DNA of 64,000 nt from Janthinobacterium sp. J1-1. Lineage in GTDB: Bacteria > Pseudomonadota > Gammaproteobacteria > Burkholderiales > Burkholderiaceae_D. This document shows positions 1-11,525 of the stretch, piece after piece; positions within the stretch are counted from its first letter, which is position 1; the number at the start of each line of letters is the position of its first letter. The translations under genes were made by a program, and so were the position numbers. The stretch spans positions 6,076,001-6,140,000 of the forward strand of contig NZ_CP132339.1 of assembly GCF_030944405.1 (NCBI RefSeq), in the 5' to 3' direction. The notes under the pieces are model-generated. The model had not been told where the DNA came from, did not search any database, and saw nothing but the letters and a program-made list of their open reading frames with translations.

Positions 1-196
1 CGAGCAGATTGGCCGCGCCCAGGTAAATCACGTCGTCCACCGAAAACCAGTGGGCTTCGATCAGCGAGGGGATCAGGGGCGTATATGCAAAGCGGGCCAG
101 GCCGATACCGACCAGGCTGGCGCACAGGCCGGCGGCAATCGCGCGCAAGCTGGCGCCGGTATTGTCCTGGTCGGCGATGGGGGATGTTGCACTCAT
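1..196 (-). CDS. MFS transporter, YbfB/YjiJ type (N-terminal fragment)
   Basis: Only the first 65 codons are present; the gene runs off the left edge of the window. The start is ATG at 196 and the product begins MSATSPIADQDNTG. It enters a first membrane helix with the segment GIGLARFAYTPLIPSL, which I associate with the YbfB/YjiJ group of major facilitator transporters. The substrate cannot be told from this fragment. The gene diverges from the TetR regulator at 275, and the 78-bp gap holds a perfect TTTGAC/GTCAAA inverted repeat, so local control by that regulator is likely. The family call rests on one short conserved segment; membership of the MFS superfamily is more secure than the subfamily. 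Confidence 0.72.
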   Translation of the reverse strand, partial: MSATSPIADQDNTGASLRAIAAGLCASLVGIGLARFAYTPLIPSLIEAHWFSVDDVIYLGAANLL

Positions 197-220
197 GAAC
201 GTCTTTCGTCAGTGATCATG

Positions 221-244
221 TTTGACAGAATAGTCAAACTTGAC
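221..244. promoter_or_regulatory. Probable TetR operator in the divergent promoter
   Basis: TTTGAC (221-226), six bases, then GTCAAA (233-238) form a perfect inverted repeat. A third half-site, CTTGAC, follows at 239-244. The repeat lies between the starts of the MFS gene and the TetR gene, where an autorepressor of this family normally binds. Binding is inferred. Confidence 0.6.
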
Positions 245-274
245 AGTGGTATCAAGAATACCCATAATTCCAAT

Positions 275-883
275 ATGGCTGGTAAAAAACAATTCAACGA
301 AGAACAGACCCTCGATCGCGCCATCGGCGTTTTCTGGGAACGCGGCTACGCCGCCACCTCGATGCAGGACCTGGCGCAGGCGACGGGCGTGCTGCGCGGC
401 TCGCTCTACAACGCCTATGGCGACAAGCAGGCCATTTTCTTGCGCGTATTCGAACGCTATCGGCGCACCTTCCTCGACGCGGCGCGCCTGCAACTGGCGG
501 CAGCCGACCCGGCCACCGCCCTGCACGATTTTTTCGCGTACACCATCAATACCATGACCGAGGCCGTGCCGCCGGTCGCACCGTCGCAGGAAACGTCCAC
601 CCGTGGTTGCCTGACGACAAAAATCGCCACCGACGAAACCGCCATGGATGAACCGGTGCGCACCGCCTTGCGCGGCATGCTCGATGAACTGGAAGAGATT
701 CTGTTGACGCGCCTGGCGATGGCCGATGCGCGTGCCCGCCTGACCTTGCCACCAGCCGACGCAGCCCGCCTGGCGGCCACCTTGACGCGGGGTATCGTCG
801 TGATGGAGAGGATTTACCATGCGCCGGTGGCGCTGCTGGCGACGGCCGATTCGCTGGTTGAGGTGTTGTTTAATCCAAAGTAA
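275..883 (+). CDS. TetR/AcrR family transcriptional regulator
   Basis: A 202-residue protein, the usual size for the family. I chose the ATG at 275 (MAGKKQFNEEQTLDRAI) because the TetR N-terminal helix begins there; the open frame upstream crosses the divergent promoter. Residues about 10-57 form the helix-turn-helix, with TSMQDLAQATGV and GSLYNAYGDKQAIF giving the typical TetR recognition helix and following helix. The remainder is the variable ligand-binding and dimerisation domain. It probably represses itself and the divergent MFS transporter through the inverted repeat at 221-238. The inducing ligand is not predictable. Confidence 0.88.
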   Translation: MAGKKQFNEEQTLDRAIGVFWERGYAATSMQDLAQATGVLRGSLYNAYGDKQAIFLRVFERYRRTFLDAARLQLAAADPATALHDFFAYTINTMTEAVPPVAPSQETSTRGCLTTKIATDETAMDEPVRTALRGMLDELEEILLTRLAMADARARLTLPPADAARLAATLTRGIVVMERIYHAPVALLATADSLVEVLFNPK

Positions 884-895
884 AGGTGTCGCGGC

Positions 896-1002
896 CAACC
901 ATGTTGTCGGCTTACGCGCTGCGCGCTAATCCGACCTACGCACGTTCACGGTCCCGTAGGTCGGATGAGGGCCGCAGGCCCGTAATCCGACAACATAGTT
1001 GG
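896..1002. repeat. Nested REP-like extragenic palindrome
   Basis: Outer arms ATGTTGTCGG (901-910) and CCGACAACAT (987-996) are perfect complements, with CCAAC (896-900) and GTTGG (998-1002) extending the pairing after small offsets. Inner arms CCGACCTACG (931-940) and CGTAGGTCGG (955-964) are also perfect complements. Each half carries its own short GC palindrome. The whole can fold as one long cruciform or as two hairpins. It lies between the TetR gene and the rRNA terminator and has no coding content. This form is typical of REP-type repeats; copies elsewhere in the genome cannot be checked here. Confidence 0.75.
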
Positions 1003-1020
1003 CATCAACTTTCATCAGAC

Positions 1021-1055
1021 GAAAAAAAACCCGACCATTTCTGATCGGGTTTTCT
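1021..1055 (-). terminator. Intrinsic terminator of the rRNA operon
   Basis: AAAACCCGAC, a short loop and ATCGGGTTTT form a stem with one mismatch, ending in a T-run when read on the minus strand. It lies just past the 3' end of the 5S gene, so it most likely ends the rRNA transcript. It could also serve the TetR gene from the other side. Confidence 0.75.
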
Positions 1056-1072
1056 TCTCCTACTTATAACAA

Positions 1073-1187
1073 GCCTGACGATAACCTACTTTCACACTGG
1101 TTGCAGCACTATCATCGGCGCAAAGTTGTTTCACGGTCCTGTTCGGGATGGGAAGGGGTGGGACCAACTTGCTATGGTCATCAGGCA
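1073..1187 (-). rRNA. rrf: 5S ribosomal RNA
   Basis: The minus strand begins TGCCTGATGACCATAGCAAG and ends with the complementary GTCAGGC, closing the terminal helix. The conserved segments around CCCATCCCGAAC and GATGATAGTG are present. The length of about 115 bases fits a proteobacterial 5S. Ends are placed by the terminal helix and may be off by a few bases. Confidence 0.95.
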
Positions 1188-1253
1188 TAACTTGTACTGA
1201 CGGTTGCTCCCGATGGGGCAGCAGCGTCATGAATCTGGAAGAAGCAAAGATTG

Positions 1254-1303
1254 GGGTAATGAATGTCGTATCAACACACACGCAACGTTGTACCGTCTTA
1301 TCC
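1254..1303 (-). repeat. 23S processing stalk, 3' arm
   Basis: This stretch is nearly the reverse complement of 4261-4314; shared blocks include GTACAACGTTG, TGTTGATAC and ATTACCC. The two arms flank the 23S gene and would pair in the precursor RNA to form the double-stranded stalk that RNase III cuts. Confidence 0.8.
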
Positions 1304-1323
1304 TCTGTACCTGCTAAGGTTAT

Positions 1324-4213
<2,890 letters not shown>

Positions 4214-4260
4214 CTATAACGTTAGCCTCTTCATTCTTTCAAACGAAAAGAGCGCTACAG

Positions 4261-4314
4261 GGATAAGAAAGTACAACGTTGTTGCTTGTTTGTTGATACA
4301 TACAATCATTACCC
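4261..4314 (-). repeat. 23S processing stalk, 5' arm
   Basis: Partner of the arm at 1254-1303. GGATAAGAAAGTACAACGTT at the left end and TTGATACATACAATCATTAC near the right end match the reverse complement of the other arm with few mismatches. Confidence 0.8.
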
Positions 4315-4369
4315 ATCGATTCACCTTTTACGGCAAACCGATCAATAAATAATCTTTACTTCTTCCAGA

Positions 4370-4381
4370 TTGTTAAAGAAC
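4370..4381 (-). promoter_or_regulatory. boxA antitermination element in the 16S-23S spacer
   Basis: The minus strand reads GTTCTTTAACAA, close to the boxA of rRNA operons (GCTCTTTAACAA in E. coli). It lies between tRNA-Ala and 23S, where a second boxA is normal. The same 12 bases recur at 6427-6438 upstream of 16S. Confidence 0.8.
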
Positions 4382-4453
4382 ATACAGCACTTGGTCTCTA
4401 AAAGACCAAACCTAAATTCAATCACCGATGTGATCAACTTACGTTTGAACTTT

Positions 4454-4529
4454 TGGTGGAGGATGACGGGATCGAACCGACGACCCCCTGCTTGCAAAGC
4501 AGGTGCTCTCCCAGCTGAGCTAATCCCCC
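4454..4529 (-). tRNA. tRNA-Ala (TGC anticodon)
   Basis: A 76-base cloverleaf on the minus strand from GGGGGATTAGCTCAGCTGGG to an encoded CCA. The anticodon loop reads TTTGCAA, giving TGC. It sits in the 16S-23S spacer after tRNA-Ile, the usual order. Confidence 0.97.
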
Positions 4530-4548
4530 TGAGATTTACTACAGAAAC

Positions 4549-4625
4549 TGGTAGGGCTGGTTGGACTCGAACCAACGACCCCCGCGTTATCAACACGGTG
4601 CTCTAACCAGCTGAGCTACAGCCCC
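4549..4625 (-). tRNA. tRNA-Ile (GAT anticodon)
   Basis: A 77-base cloverleaf on the minus strand from GGGGCTGTAGCTCAGCTGGT to an encoded CCA. The anticodon arm reads GTTGATAAC, giving GAT. It is the first tRNA after 16S in this operon. Confidence 0.97.
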
Positions 4626-4643
4626 AAATGCTGTTCTTCTTTA

Positions 4644-4673
4644 TTAACAGCCGATAAGTGTGAACATTTGATG
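4644..4673 (-). repeat. 16S processing stalk, 3' arm
   Basis: Thirty bases that match the reverse complement of 6397-6426 at 27 positions. The two arms flank 16S and would pair in the precursor as the RNase III stalk. Confidence 0.85.
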
Positions 4674-4701
4674 GTGAAGCATTGCTGCCTCGTGCAAACT
4701 C

Positions 4702-6235
<1,534 letters not shown>

Positions 6236-6396
6236 AATCTCTGTTACTTTGCCCTGTTACAGGCACCGTCATTGCTGACGGGTCGCTCACTCAAAAAACT
6301 GACAGGCCACTACTTTCGTAGCGTCCTATTTCATTATTTCTTGTGAACATTTGATATTTTAAGTTTTACGTCAATCCGAAAATCGACGCTGCACTT

Positions 6397-6426
6397 CATC
6401 AAATGCCCACACTTATCGACTGTTAA
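6397..6426 (-). repeat. 16S processing stalk, 5' arm
   Basis: Partner of the arm at 4644-4673. CATCAAATG, CACACTTATCG and CTGTTAA are the shared blocks; three of 30 positions differ. Confidence 0.85.
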
Positions 6427-6438
6427 TTGTTAAAGAAC
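6427..6438 (-). promoter_or_regulatory. boxA antitermination element in the rRNA leader
   Basis: The minus strand reads GTTCTTTAACAA, directly before the 5' stalk arm. This is the expected place for the Nus-factor binding site of rRNA transcription. Confidence 0.82.
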
Positions 6439-6505
6439 GGTATTCGGTACTGCGTGTTTCGCGCTATCGACAAAGCGTTGTGTTTGTCAGCTGCGAAGAA
6501 GGAAG

Positions 6506-6534
6506 ATTATGAAGCTTATTCAGCATTTCGTCAA
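6506..6534 (-). promoter_or_regulatory. rRNA promoter, proximal
   Basis: On the minus strand TTGACG (6529-6534), a 17-base spacer and CATAAT (6506-6511) form a strong sigma-70 promoter about 70 bases upstream of boxA. Confidence 0.8.
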
Positions 6535-6602
6535 CCTTCTTTTCTACCCCCGTTTAACTCTGCAACACTTTGTTTTGTGTGCGTCGTTTTGCGAGGAGGC
6601 GA

Positions 6603-6631
6603 ACTATAGCAAAGCCGCCCGATGTCTGCAA
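6603..6631 (-). promoter_or_regulatory. rRNA promoter, distal
   Basis: On the minus strand TTGCAG (6626-6631), a 17-base spacer and TATAGT (6603-6608) form a second sigma-70-like promoter about 97 bases upstream of the first. Confidence 0.65.
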
Positions 6632-6835
6632 CATCTATTTTCCTGGATCAACAATACCTGCTTACCGCCCACCCGGCATCCTGTTCACTTCAAGCGCCTT
6701 TTTGTGCAGCCTGTCGCAAGCGGCTGGCATGGCTGCCCTGCTTCAGGCACAGTGGCAACATCAGATTTTGACGCGCATCAGCATCAGTTACACTTGCCCA
6801 CCGCGTCGATTCATTCCTTGCCAAGAAAGCGTCCC

Positions 6836-8164
6836 ATGTTTCCGATTTCCAGCCTGCCCCAATTGCTGAAAACCCTGCTCGCCTGGCTGCAAAAGGCATT
6901 CGACGCCACCACGACCTGGGTCACCCAATTATCCTGGTGGAAATTTTTCCTGTTCGCCGCGCTGGCCCTGATCGCCGGCTCCATCCTGCAAGATGAACTG
7001 TTTTCGTCCAGCCCCGATGAAGAAGTGGTGATCAAGTCACACAAGCGGGCCAGCAAGAATACCGGCGAGACGAATATCCTGATTGACGATACGGGCATCC
7101 ACTTCAATCCGCGCAACAGCAAGAGCCGCCGCAATACGGAAAGCACGGGCACCGATGCCACGCCGGCGGACGCCAGCCCGACGGACGCAAGCGCGGACAG
7201 CAGCGACACCACGCCTGAAGAGCCGACACCAGCCGTGCCGCCGGTACCGCCCGTCCCACCGGTGGCGCCAGCCAAGCCCAGCTATCCTGTCACCACCAAC
7301 GCTTCCGGCGAGGAAGTCCATATCGAGCTGCCGCCGCAAATCGGCGAAGAGTTGTCGAACGCCATCGAGGAAGCGGTCGACGATGCTGCAGAACAAAAGG
7401 TTTCGCGCTACCACCAGCAAGCCTCGACCTGGTTCAAGAGTTTTGTTTCCTTGCTGGTACTGGCCCTGTTTGCGATGAAGGCCCTGGTCGGAGGCAAGAA
7501 GCGGGCGGAAGCGGAAACGGTGACGGCCAATGAGGCAGCCGAGCGCGCCTCCATGCAGCGCCAGCTCAGCGAAGCGAAGATGCAGATGATGCAGGCACAG
7601 GTGGAGCCGCACTTCCTGTTCAACACGCTGGCCTCGGTCGAACACCTGATCCAGGTCGATCCGCCGCGCGCGGCCAAGATGCAGCGCAGCCTGATCCAGT
7701 ATTTGCGCGCCGTGCTGCCGCAAATGCGCGACAACGCCCTGATTACCAATCTGGGCCGCGAGGCGGACATGGTGCAAGCCTATCTGAACCTGCTGAAAAT
7801 GCGCATGGAAGAGCGGCTGACGGTCGATTTCCAGATTCCCGATGGGCTGCGCAGCGCCGCCTTCCCGCCGATGATGCTGCAGTCGATGGTGGAAAACGCC
7901 ATCAAGCACGGCCTGGAAGTGAAACCGGAGGGCGGCACCCTGCGCATCGTGGCCGAAGTGGCACACAGCAAGCTGCGCGTGATCGTCACCGATGACGGCC
8001 TGGGCTTTGGCGCCGTCCCCAGCGATGGCACGGGACTCGGTTTGCCGACCATCCGCGAACGGCTGAAACTGCTGCATGGCGACCAGGCCAGCCTGACGAT
8101 TACGCCAAATCAGCCGAGCGGCGTGTGCGCCGTGATCGAAGTGCCGTATCAACTGTCGAAATAA
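6836..8164 (+). CDS. LytS-type sensor histidine kinase
   Basis: A 442-residue membrane sensor kinase. The start at 6836 (MFPISSLPQLLK) clears the rRNA promoters. Helix 1 is about residues 34-51 and helix 2 about 202-220. Between them lie roughly 150 residues rich in Pro, Thr, Ser and acidic residues, including PAVPPVPPVPPVAP, with no domain I recognise. The kinase core is the His_kinase (PF06580) type: QVEPHFLFN with phospho-acceptor His259, then an ATPase domain with ENAIKHG and TDDGLGFG. The LytTR regulator at 8230 follows after 65 bases and is almost certainly its partner. The signal is unknown. Confidence 0.88.
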   Translation: MFPISSLPQLLKTLLAWLQKAFDATTTWVTQLSWWKFFLFAALALIAGSILQDELFSSSPDEEVVIKSHKRASKNTGETNILIDDTGIHFNPRNSKSRRNTESTGTDATPADASPTDASADSSDTTPEEPTPAVPPVPPVPPVAPAKPSYPVTTNASGEEVHIELPPQIGEELSNAIEEAVDDAAEQKVSRYHQQASTWFKSFVSLLVLALFAMKALVGGKKRAEAETVTANEAAERASMQRQLSEAKMQMMQAQVEPHFLFNTLASVEHLIQVDPPRAAKMQRSLIQYLRAVLPQMRDNALITNLGREADMVQAYLNLLKMRMEERLTVDFQIPDGLRSAAFPPMMLQSMVENAIKHGLEVKPEGGTLRIVAEVAHSKLRVIVTDDGLGFGAVPSDGTGLGLPTIRERLKLLHGDQASLTITPNQPSGVCAVIEVPYQLSK

Positions 8165-8229
8165 GACCACTCTGTAGTTGATAAAAACGCTAATTCATTG
8201 AATAATCAATCTTCGCCAGTTCACACTTG

Positions 8230-8994
8230 ATGACCATGCCTACCGCTATTATTGCCGACGACGAAAGACTGATGCGCGACCAACTGCGCTTGCGACTGGG
8301 CCAGGCCTGGCCCGAACTGGAGATCATCGGCGAGGCCAAGAATGGCGACGAGGCGATCGAACTGGTCGATCAGCTGAAACCGGACTTTACGTTCCTCGAT
8401 ATCCGCATGCCGGGCAAGACCGGCATGGAGGCGGCGCAAGTGATCGGCAACAAGAGCCGCATCGTGTTCGTCACCGCCTATGACAGCCACGCCGTCGAAG
8501 CGTTCGAACGCGGCGCCGTCGATTATGTGCTGAAGCCGCCCGAGCACGAGCGCCTGTTGATCACGGTGGACCGCCTGAAGACGCACCTGAGCAAACCAGC
8601 GCTGGACGTCAACAGCAGCGTGACGGCCATGCTGTCGCAGCTGGCCGAGAAAATCACCGCCAAGCCGACCTACCTGCAATGGATACAGGCCAGCATCGGC
8701 CAGGACTTGCGCATGATCCCGGTCGAGGAAATCCTGTTCTTCCGCTCGGACGAGAAATATACCTGCGTGCAGACGGCCAAATATGAAGCGCTGATCCGCA
8801 AGCCCGTGCGCGACCTGGCCGAAGAGCTCGACCCTTCGCTGTTCTGGCAGATCCACCGCGCCACGCTGGTCAATGTCAACGCCATCGAAGGCGTGACGCG
8901 CGATATCCGCGGCCGCCACCTGGTGCTGATCAAAGGCAAGACCGACAAGCTGGAAGTGAGCCGCAGCTTCTTGCACCTGTTCAAGCAGATGTAA
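8230..8994 (+). CDS. LytTR-family response regulator
   Basis: A 254-residue regulator. Residues 5-120 form a receiver domain with acidic pocket D10-D11, phospho-acceptor D57 in FLDIRMPG, and VTAYDSHAVEAFERGAVDYV in the alpha4-beta5 region. A LytTR DNA-binding domain fills residues about 150-253 (EILFFRSDEKYTCV, FWQIHRATLVNVNAI). The start is ATG 8230 or 8236; neither has a strong ribosome site. It pairs with the LytS kinase just upstream. Targets are unknown. Confidence 0.92.
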   Translation: MTMPTAIIADDERLMRDQLRLRLGQAWPELEIIGEAKNGDEAIELVDQLKPDFTFLDIRMPGKTGMEAAQVIGNKSRIVFVTAYDSHAVEAFERGAVDYVLKPPEHERLLITVDRLKTHLSKPALDVNSSVTAMLSQLAEKITAKPTYLQWIQASIGQDLRMIPVEEILFFRSDEKYTCVQTAKYEALIRKPVRDLAEELDPSLFWQIHRATLVNVNAIEGVTRDIRGRHLVLIKGKTDKLEVSRSFLHLFKQM

Positions 8995-9159
8995 GCGAGC
9001 CGCGCAGGCCGCGCCACGCAGACCGGAGCCACGCAGGCCCGGCCTGCGCAAGATCAAGCCCCCCCGCCTCAATCAGCCTACGCTGCATGAAGTCCCGTCC
9101 GCACTTCCCCCTGCTCGCCTTTCTTTGATCTGTCGTTGATCCATCCGCAAGGAGCGCCC

Positions 9160-10308
9160 ATGCCCGGCCGTGCAAAAACAGGATTGTTGCGCATGCTGCC
9201 GCTGGGCATGGCGGCCGCCGCCACTTATTATCTGTGGCGGCCCTTCAAGGCCAGGCGCCAGGCGGAGCCCACTGCGCCGGCCAGCGAGGCCATGCTGGCG
9301 ATCGACAGCGAGCAGTCCATCGTGCATGCCAATGCGGCAGCCGCGGCCCTGTTCGGCAGCACGCCGGAGGCCATGCGCGGCATGCCGCTGGGCCACTTCA
9401 TCTTGCGCGATTTGCGCAGCCTGGACAGTAACTTGCCTTTCCTTGACATCGGCCAGCAACTGCGCCTGACAGGCCGGCGCGCCACCGACGCCACCCTGAT
9501 GGGCCGCAAGGTCGACGGCGCCATGTTTCCGCTGGAGGGTTCATTAACGGCGAGCACCGGGCACGAGGGCGCCGTCGATACCGTCCTGGTGCGCGACATC
9601 AGTGCGCGCAAGCAAGTCCACGAACAACTGGCGCGCTCGTTTGCGCAGCTGCGTGAACTGTCGAGTGCGCTGCAAACCATCCGCGAGGAAGAGCGCAAGC
9701 ATATCGCGCGCGAGTTGCATGATGACCTGGGCCAGTTGCTGGCCACCTTGCGCGTCGACCTGACATTGGCGCGCCAGCATGCCGACATGACGGCGCCGTT
9801 GCTGCGCCTGCTGCACGAAATGGATGGCTTGCTGGTGACGGCGATTTCCTCGCTGCGCCGCATCGCCAGCAATCTGCGCCCGCGCGCCCTCGATGAAGGG
9901 GGGCTGTATTTTGCGCTGCAAACCTTGCGCCACGACTTCCTGCTGCGCCAGGCCGTGCATTTCGAACTGATGGCTGACGAGGGCGACCTGGTGCTCGACG
10001 ACGAGCGCAGCACGGCCATTTACCGCATCGTGCAGGAGGCGCTGACCAACATCGCCCGTCATGCCGAAGCCAGCCATATCACGATCGCCCTGCACCGCAT
10101 CGATTCCATGCTGTCGATCACGATACAGGATGACGGCAAGGGCATTACCGACCGCGACCTGGAAAAAGCGGCGTCGCTGGGATTGCTGGGCATGCGCGAA
10201 CGGGTATGGGGCTTGAACGGCAGCATACAGATCGGCGCCGACAGCGAACTGGGCGGCACCCGCATCGACATCATGCTGCCCATGCATGCAATCACATCCT
10301 CACCATAA
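9160..10308 (+). CDS. PAS-containing NarL-type sensor histidine kinase (orphan)
   Basis: A 382-residue kinase. The start at ATG 9160 follows AAGGAG at a good distance. A short hydrophobic stretch (LGMAAAATYYLW, about residues 9-20) may anchor it. Residues about 40-150 form a PAS domain (AMLAIDSEQSIVHANAAAAA, VLVRDIS). A HisKA_3 dimerisation domain follows with EERKHIARELHDDLGQLLA and phospho-acceptor His187, then an ATPase domain with QEALTNIARHA, IQDDGKGI and GLLGMRERV. This is the NarX/DegS class, which normally signals to LuxR-type regulators, yet none is adjacent. The preceding gene is a LytTR regulator of a different class. Confidence 0.9.
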   Translation: MPGRAKTGLLRMLPLGMAAAATYYLWRPFKARRQAEPTAPASEAMLAIDSEQSIVHANAAAAALFGSTPEAMRGMPLGHFILRDLRSLDSNLPFLDIGQQLRLTGRRATDATLMGRKVDGAMFPLEGSLTASTGHEGAVDTVLVRDISARKQVHEQLARSFAQLRELSSALQTIREEERKHIARELHDDLGQLLATLRVDLTLARQHADMTAPLLRLLHEMDGLLVTAISSLRRIASNLRPRALDEGGLYFALQTLRHDFLLRQAVHFELMADEGDLVLDDERSTAIYRIVQEALTNIARHAEASHITIALHRIDSMLSITIQDDGKGITDRDLEKAASLGLLGMRERVWGLNGSIQIGADSELGGTRIDIMLPMHAITSSP

Positions 10309-10312
10309 AAAA

Positions 10313-10334
10313 AAGGCGCTCCACGGAGCGCCTT
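10313..10334. terminator. Bidirectional terminator between kinase and porin genes
   Basis: AAGGCGCTCC, loop AC, GGAGCGCCTT is a perfect 10-bp stem, preceded by an A-run on the plus strand. It lies between two converging genes. The T-run is on the minus-strand reading, so it should be stronger for the porin transcript. Confidence 0.8.
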
Positions 10335-10360
10335 GCTTCACACCACCATGCTGGTGTTGC

Positions 10361-11353
10361 TTAGAACTTGTGGGTCATGCCCAGCTGGTACATCGATTTG
10401 TCGCTGAACTGGTCGCGGCCGGCGTAGCCGTAGACGGCGGTACGCTTCGACAGCGGATAGTCATAGCCCAGGCCGAAGGCCTTGGCGGTTTCCTTGCCGC
10501 TGACCAGGCTGCTGTCCTGTTTCTGTTTCACATAGCTGGCCTTGATCGCGCCACCGCCGATGTCATACGCCAGGCCGATCAGGAAGCTCTTGAATTCGCC
10601 GTTGACAGCAACGTCGGTGTCGGCCTTCGAGTAGTCGAACGTGACTTTGGCAGGACCGAATTTGTAGCCGCCGCCCACCAGCCACAGAGTTGGTTCGGCA
10701 GTGGCGTTGGCCACCGTCTGCACTTTTTTCTGGTAGCCGGCGTGGGCGCTGGCTGGGCCCATGTCATAGGTGGCGACCACGCTGTAACCCGAATCGGCAT
10801 CCTTGATTTCGCTGGCGACGACCTGGCCGCTGATGACGAAACCGCTGAAGGTCGGGCTGTTGTAGGTCACGGAATTGCTGACGCGCGAAGCGCCCACCAC
10901 CGAACCGCCGGCGGCAGGGCCGTTTGGCGACTGGCCGCCGCGCATGACTGGCTCATTGATCTTGCCGATCACGCCGTAGGTGTTGAACGGGTCGACGCGG
11001 GCCAGGGTGCCGTCCAGCAGATCCTTGGTACGACCCAGGTACACGGTACCGAAGTTGCCGGTCAAGCCTACCCATGCCTGGCGGTCAAACAGGGTGTTGG
11101 CCGTGGCTTGCGCGCCGGTGTCAGCCTTGAATTCGCTTTCCAGGTTGAAAATGGCTTTCAGGCCGTTGCCCAGATCTTCCGTACCCTTGAAGCCGATGCG
11201 CGAAGCCTGATTCTCACGTTCCACGATGGACGAACCGCTGGTCTTGGCCAGGCCCAGATCGACCACGCCGTAGACGACGACGTTCGATTGCGCCTGCGCC
11301 GTAGCGGCTGCGAAAGAAGCGACGATCAATGCTGCCAGAGTAATTTTTTTCAC
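10361..11353 (-). CDS. Outer-membrane porin, general diffusion type
   Basis: A 330-residue Gram-negative porin of the betaproteobacterial trimeric type (Porin_4). A signal peptide ends at about residue 21 (ATAQA, then QSNVVVYG). The mature chain opens VVVYGVVDLGL and has the family segments ASRIGFKGTEDLGNGLKAIF and AWVGLTGNFGTVYLGR. It ends in Phe (MTHKF), the C-terminal signal for Bam-mediated assembly. It is monocistronic, with a terminator at 10313-10334. Such porins pass small hydrophilic solutes; no special substrate can be inferred. Confidence 0.95.
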   Translation of the reverse strand: MKKITLAALIVASFAAATAQAQSNVVVYGVVDLGLAKTSGSSIVERENQASRIGFKGTEDLGNGLKAIFNLESEFKADTGAQATANTLFDRQAWVGLTGNFGTVYLGRTKDLLDGTLARVDPFNTYGVIGKINEPVMRGGQSPNGPAAGGSVVGASRVSNSVTYNSPTFSGFVISGQVVASEIKDADSGYSVVATYDMGPASAHAGYQKKVQTVANATAEPTLWLVGGGYKFGPAKVTFDYSKADTDVAVNGEFKSFLIGLAYDIGGGAIKASYVKQKQDSSLVSGKETAKAFGLGYDYPLSKRTAVYGYAGRDQFSDKSMYQLGMTHKF

Positions 11354-11490
11354 TTGAGATTCTCTACATTAGGTTGGACAAAATTTGGTGCTGCTCAGCT
11401 GCTGAACCGAATCATGCCAAGCAAATGCTTCAACAATATGACATCGGCAATCTGTTGTTTTTTGGCACTCTTTTCCTCAAGACGAAAAAA

Positions 11491-11508
11491 AACCGCCCGC
11501 AGGCGGTT
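11491..11508 (-). terminator. Terminator of the methyltransferase gene
   Basis: AACCGCC, a four-base loop and GGCGGTT form a perfect stem. On the minus strand it is followed by eight T residues and lies 18 bases past the methyltransferase stop. Confidence 0.88.
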
Positions 11509-11525
11509 GTATGGCGTGGTGCCGC

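Larger units (their letters stand above)
6236..6835 (-). other. rRNA leader and upstream region (no protein gene)
   Basis: These 600 bases between 16S and the LytS gene hold the rRNA leader, one arm of the 16S stalk, boxA and two promoters, all on the minus strand. An open frame extends upstream from the LytS gene through the promoters, but its first part overlaps the rRNA control region and shows no conserved protein features. I therefore treat it as non-coding. Confidence 0.75.

Noticed and set aside
901..1002. CRISPR repeat unit
   Set aside because: There is only one inverted pair, the halves have different cores, and there are no regularly spaced direct repeats or cas genes.
6509..6835. 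Upstream extension of the first LytS frame
   Set aside because: It overlaps the rRNA promoters and lacks protein features; the membrane-protein start at 6836 is better.
8995..9159. Short direct repeats of GCCACGCAG as a regulatory array
   Set aside because: Only two imperfect copies in GC-rich DNA; this is not above chance by eye.
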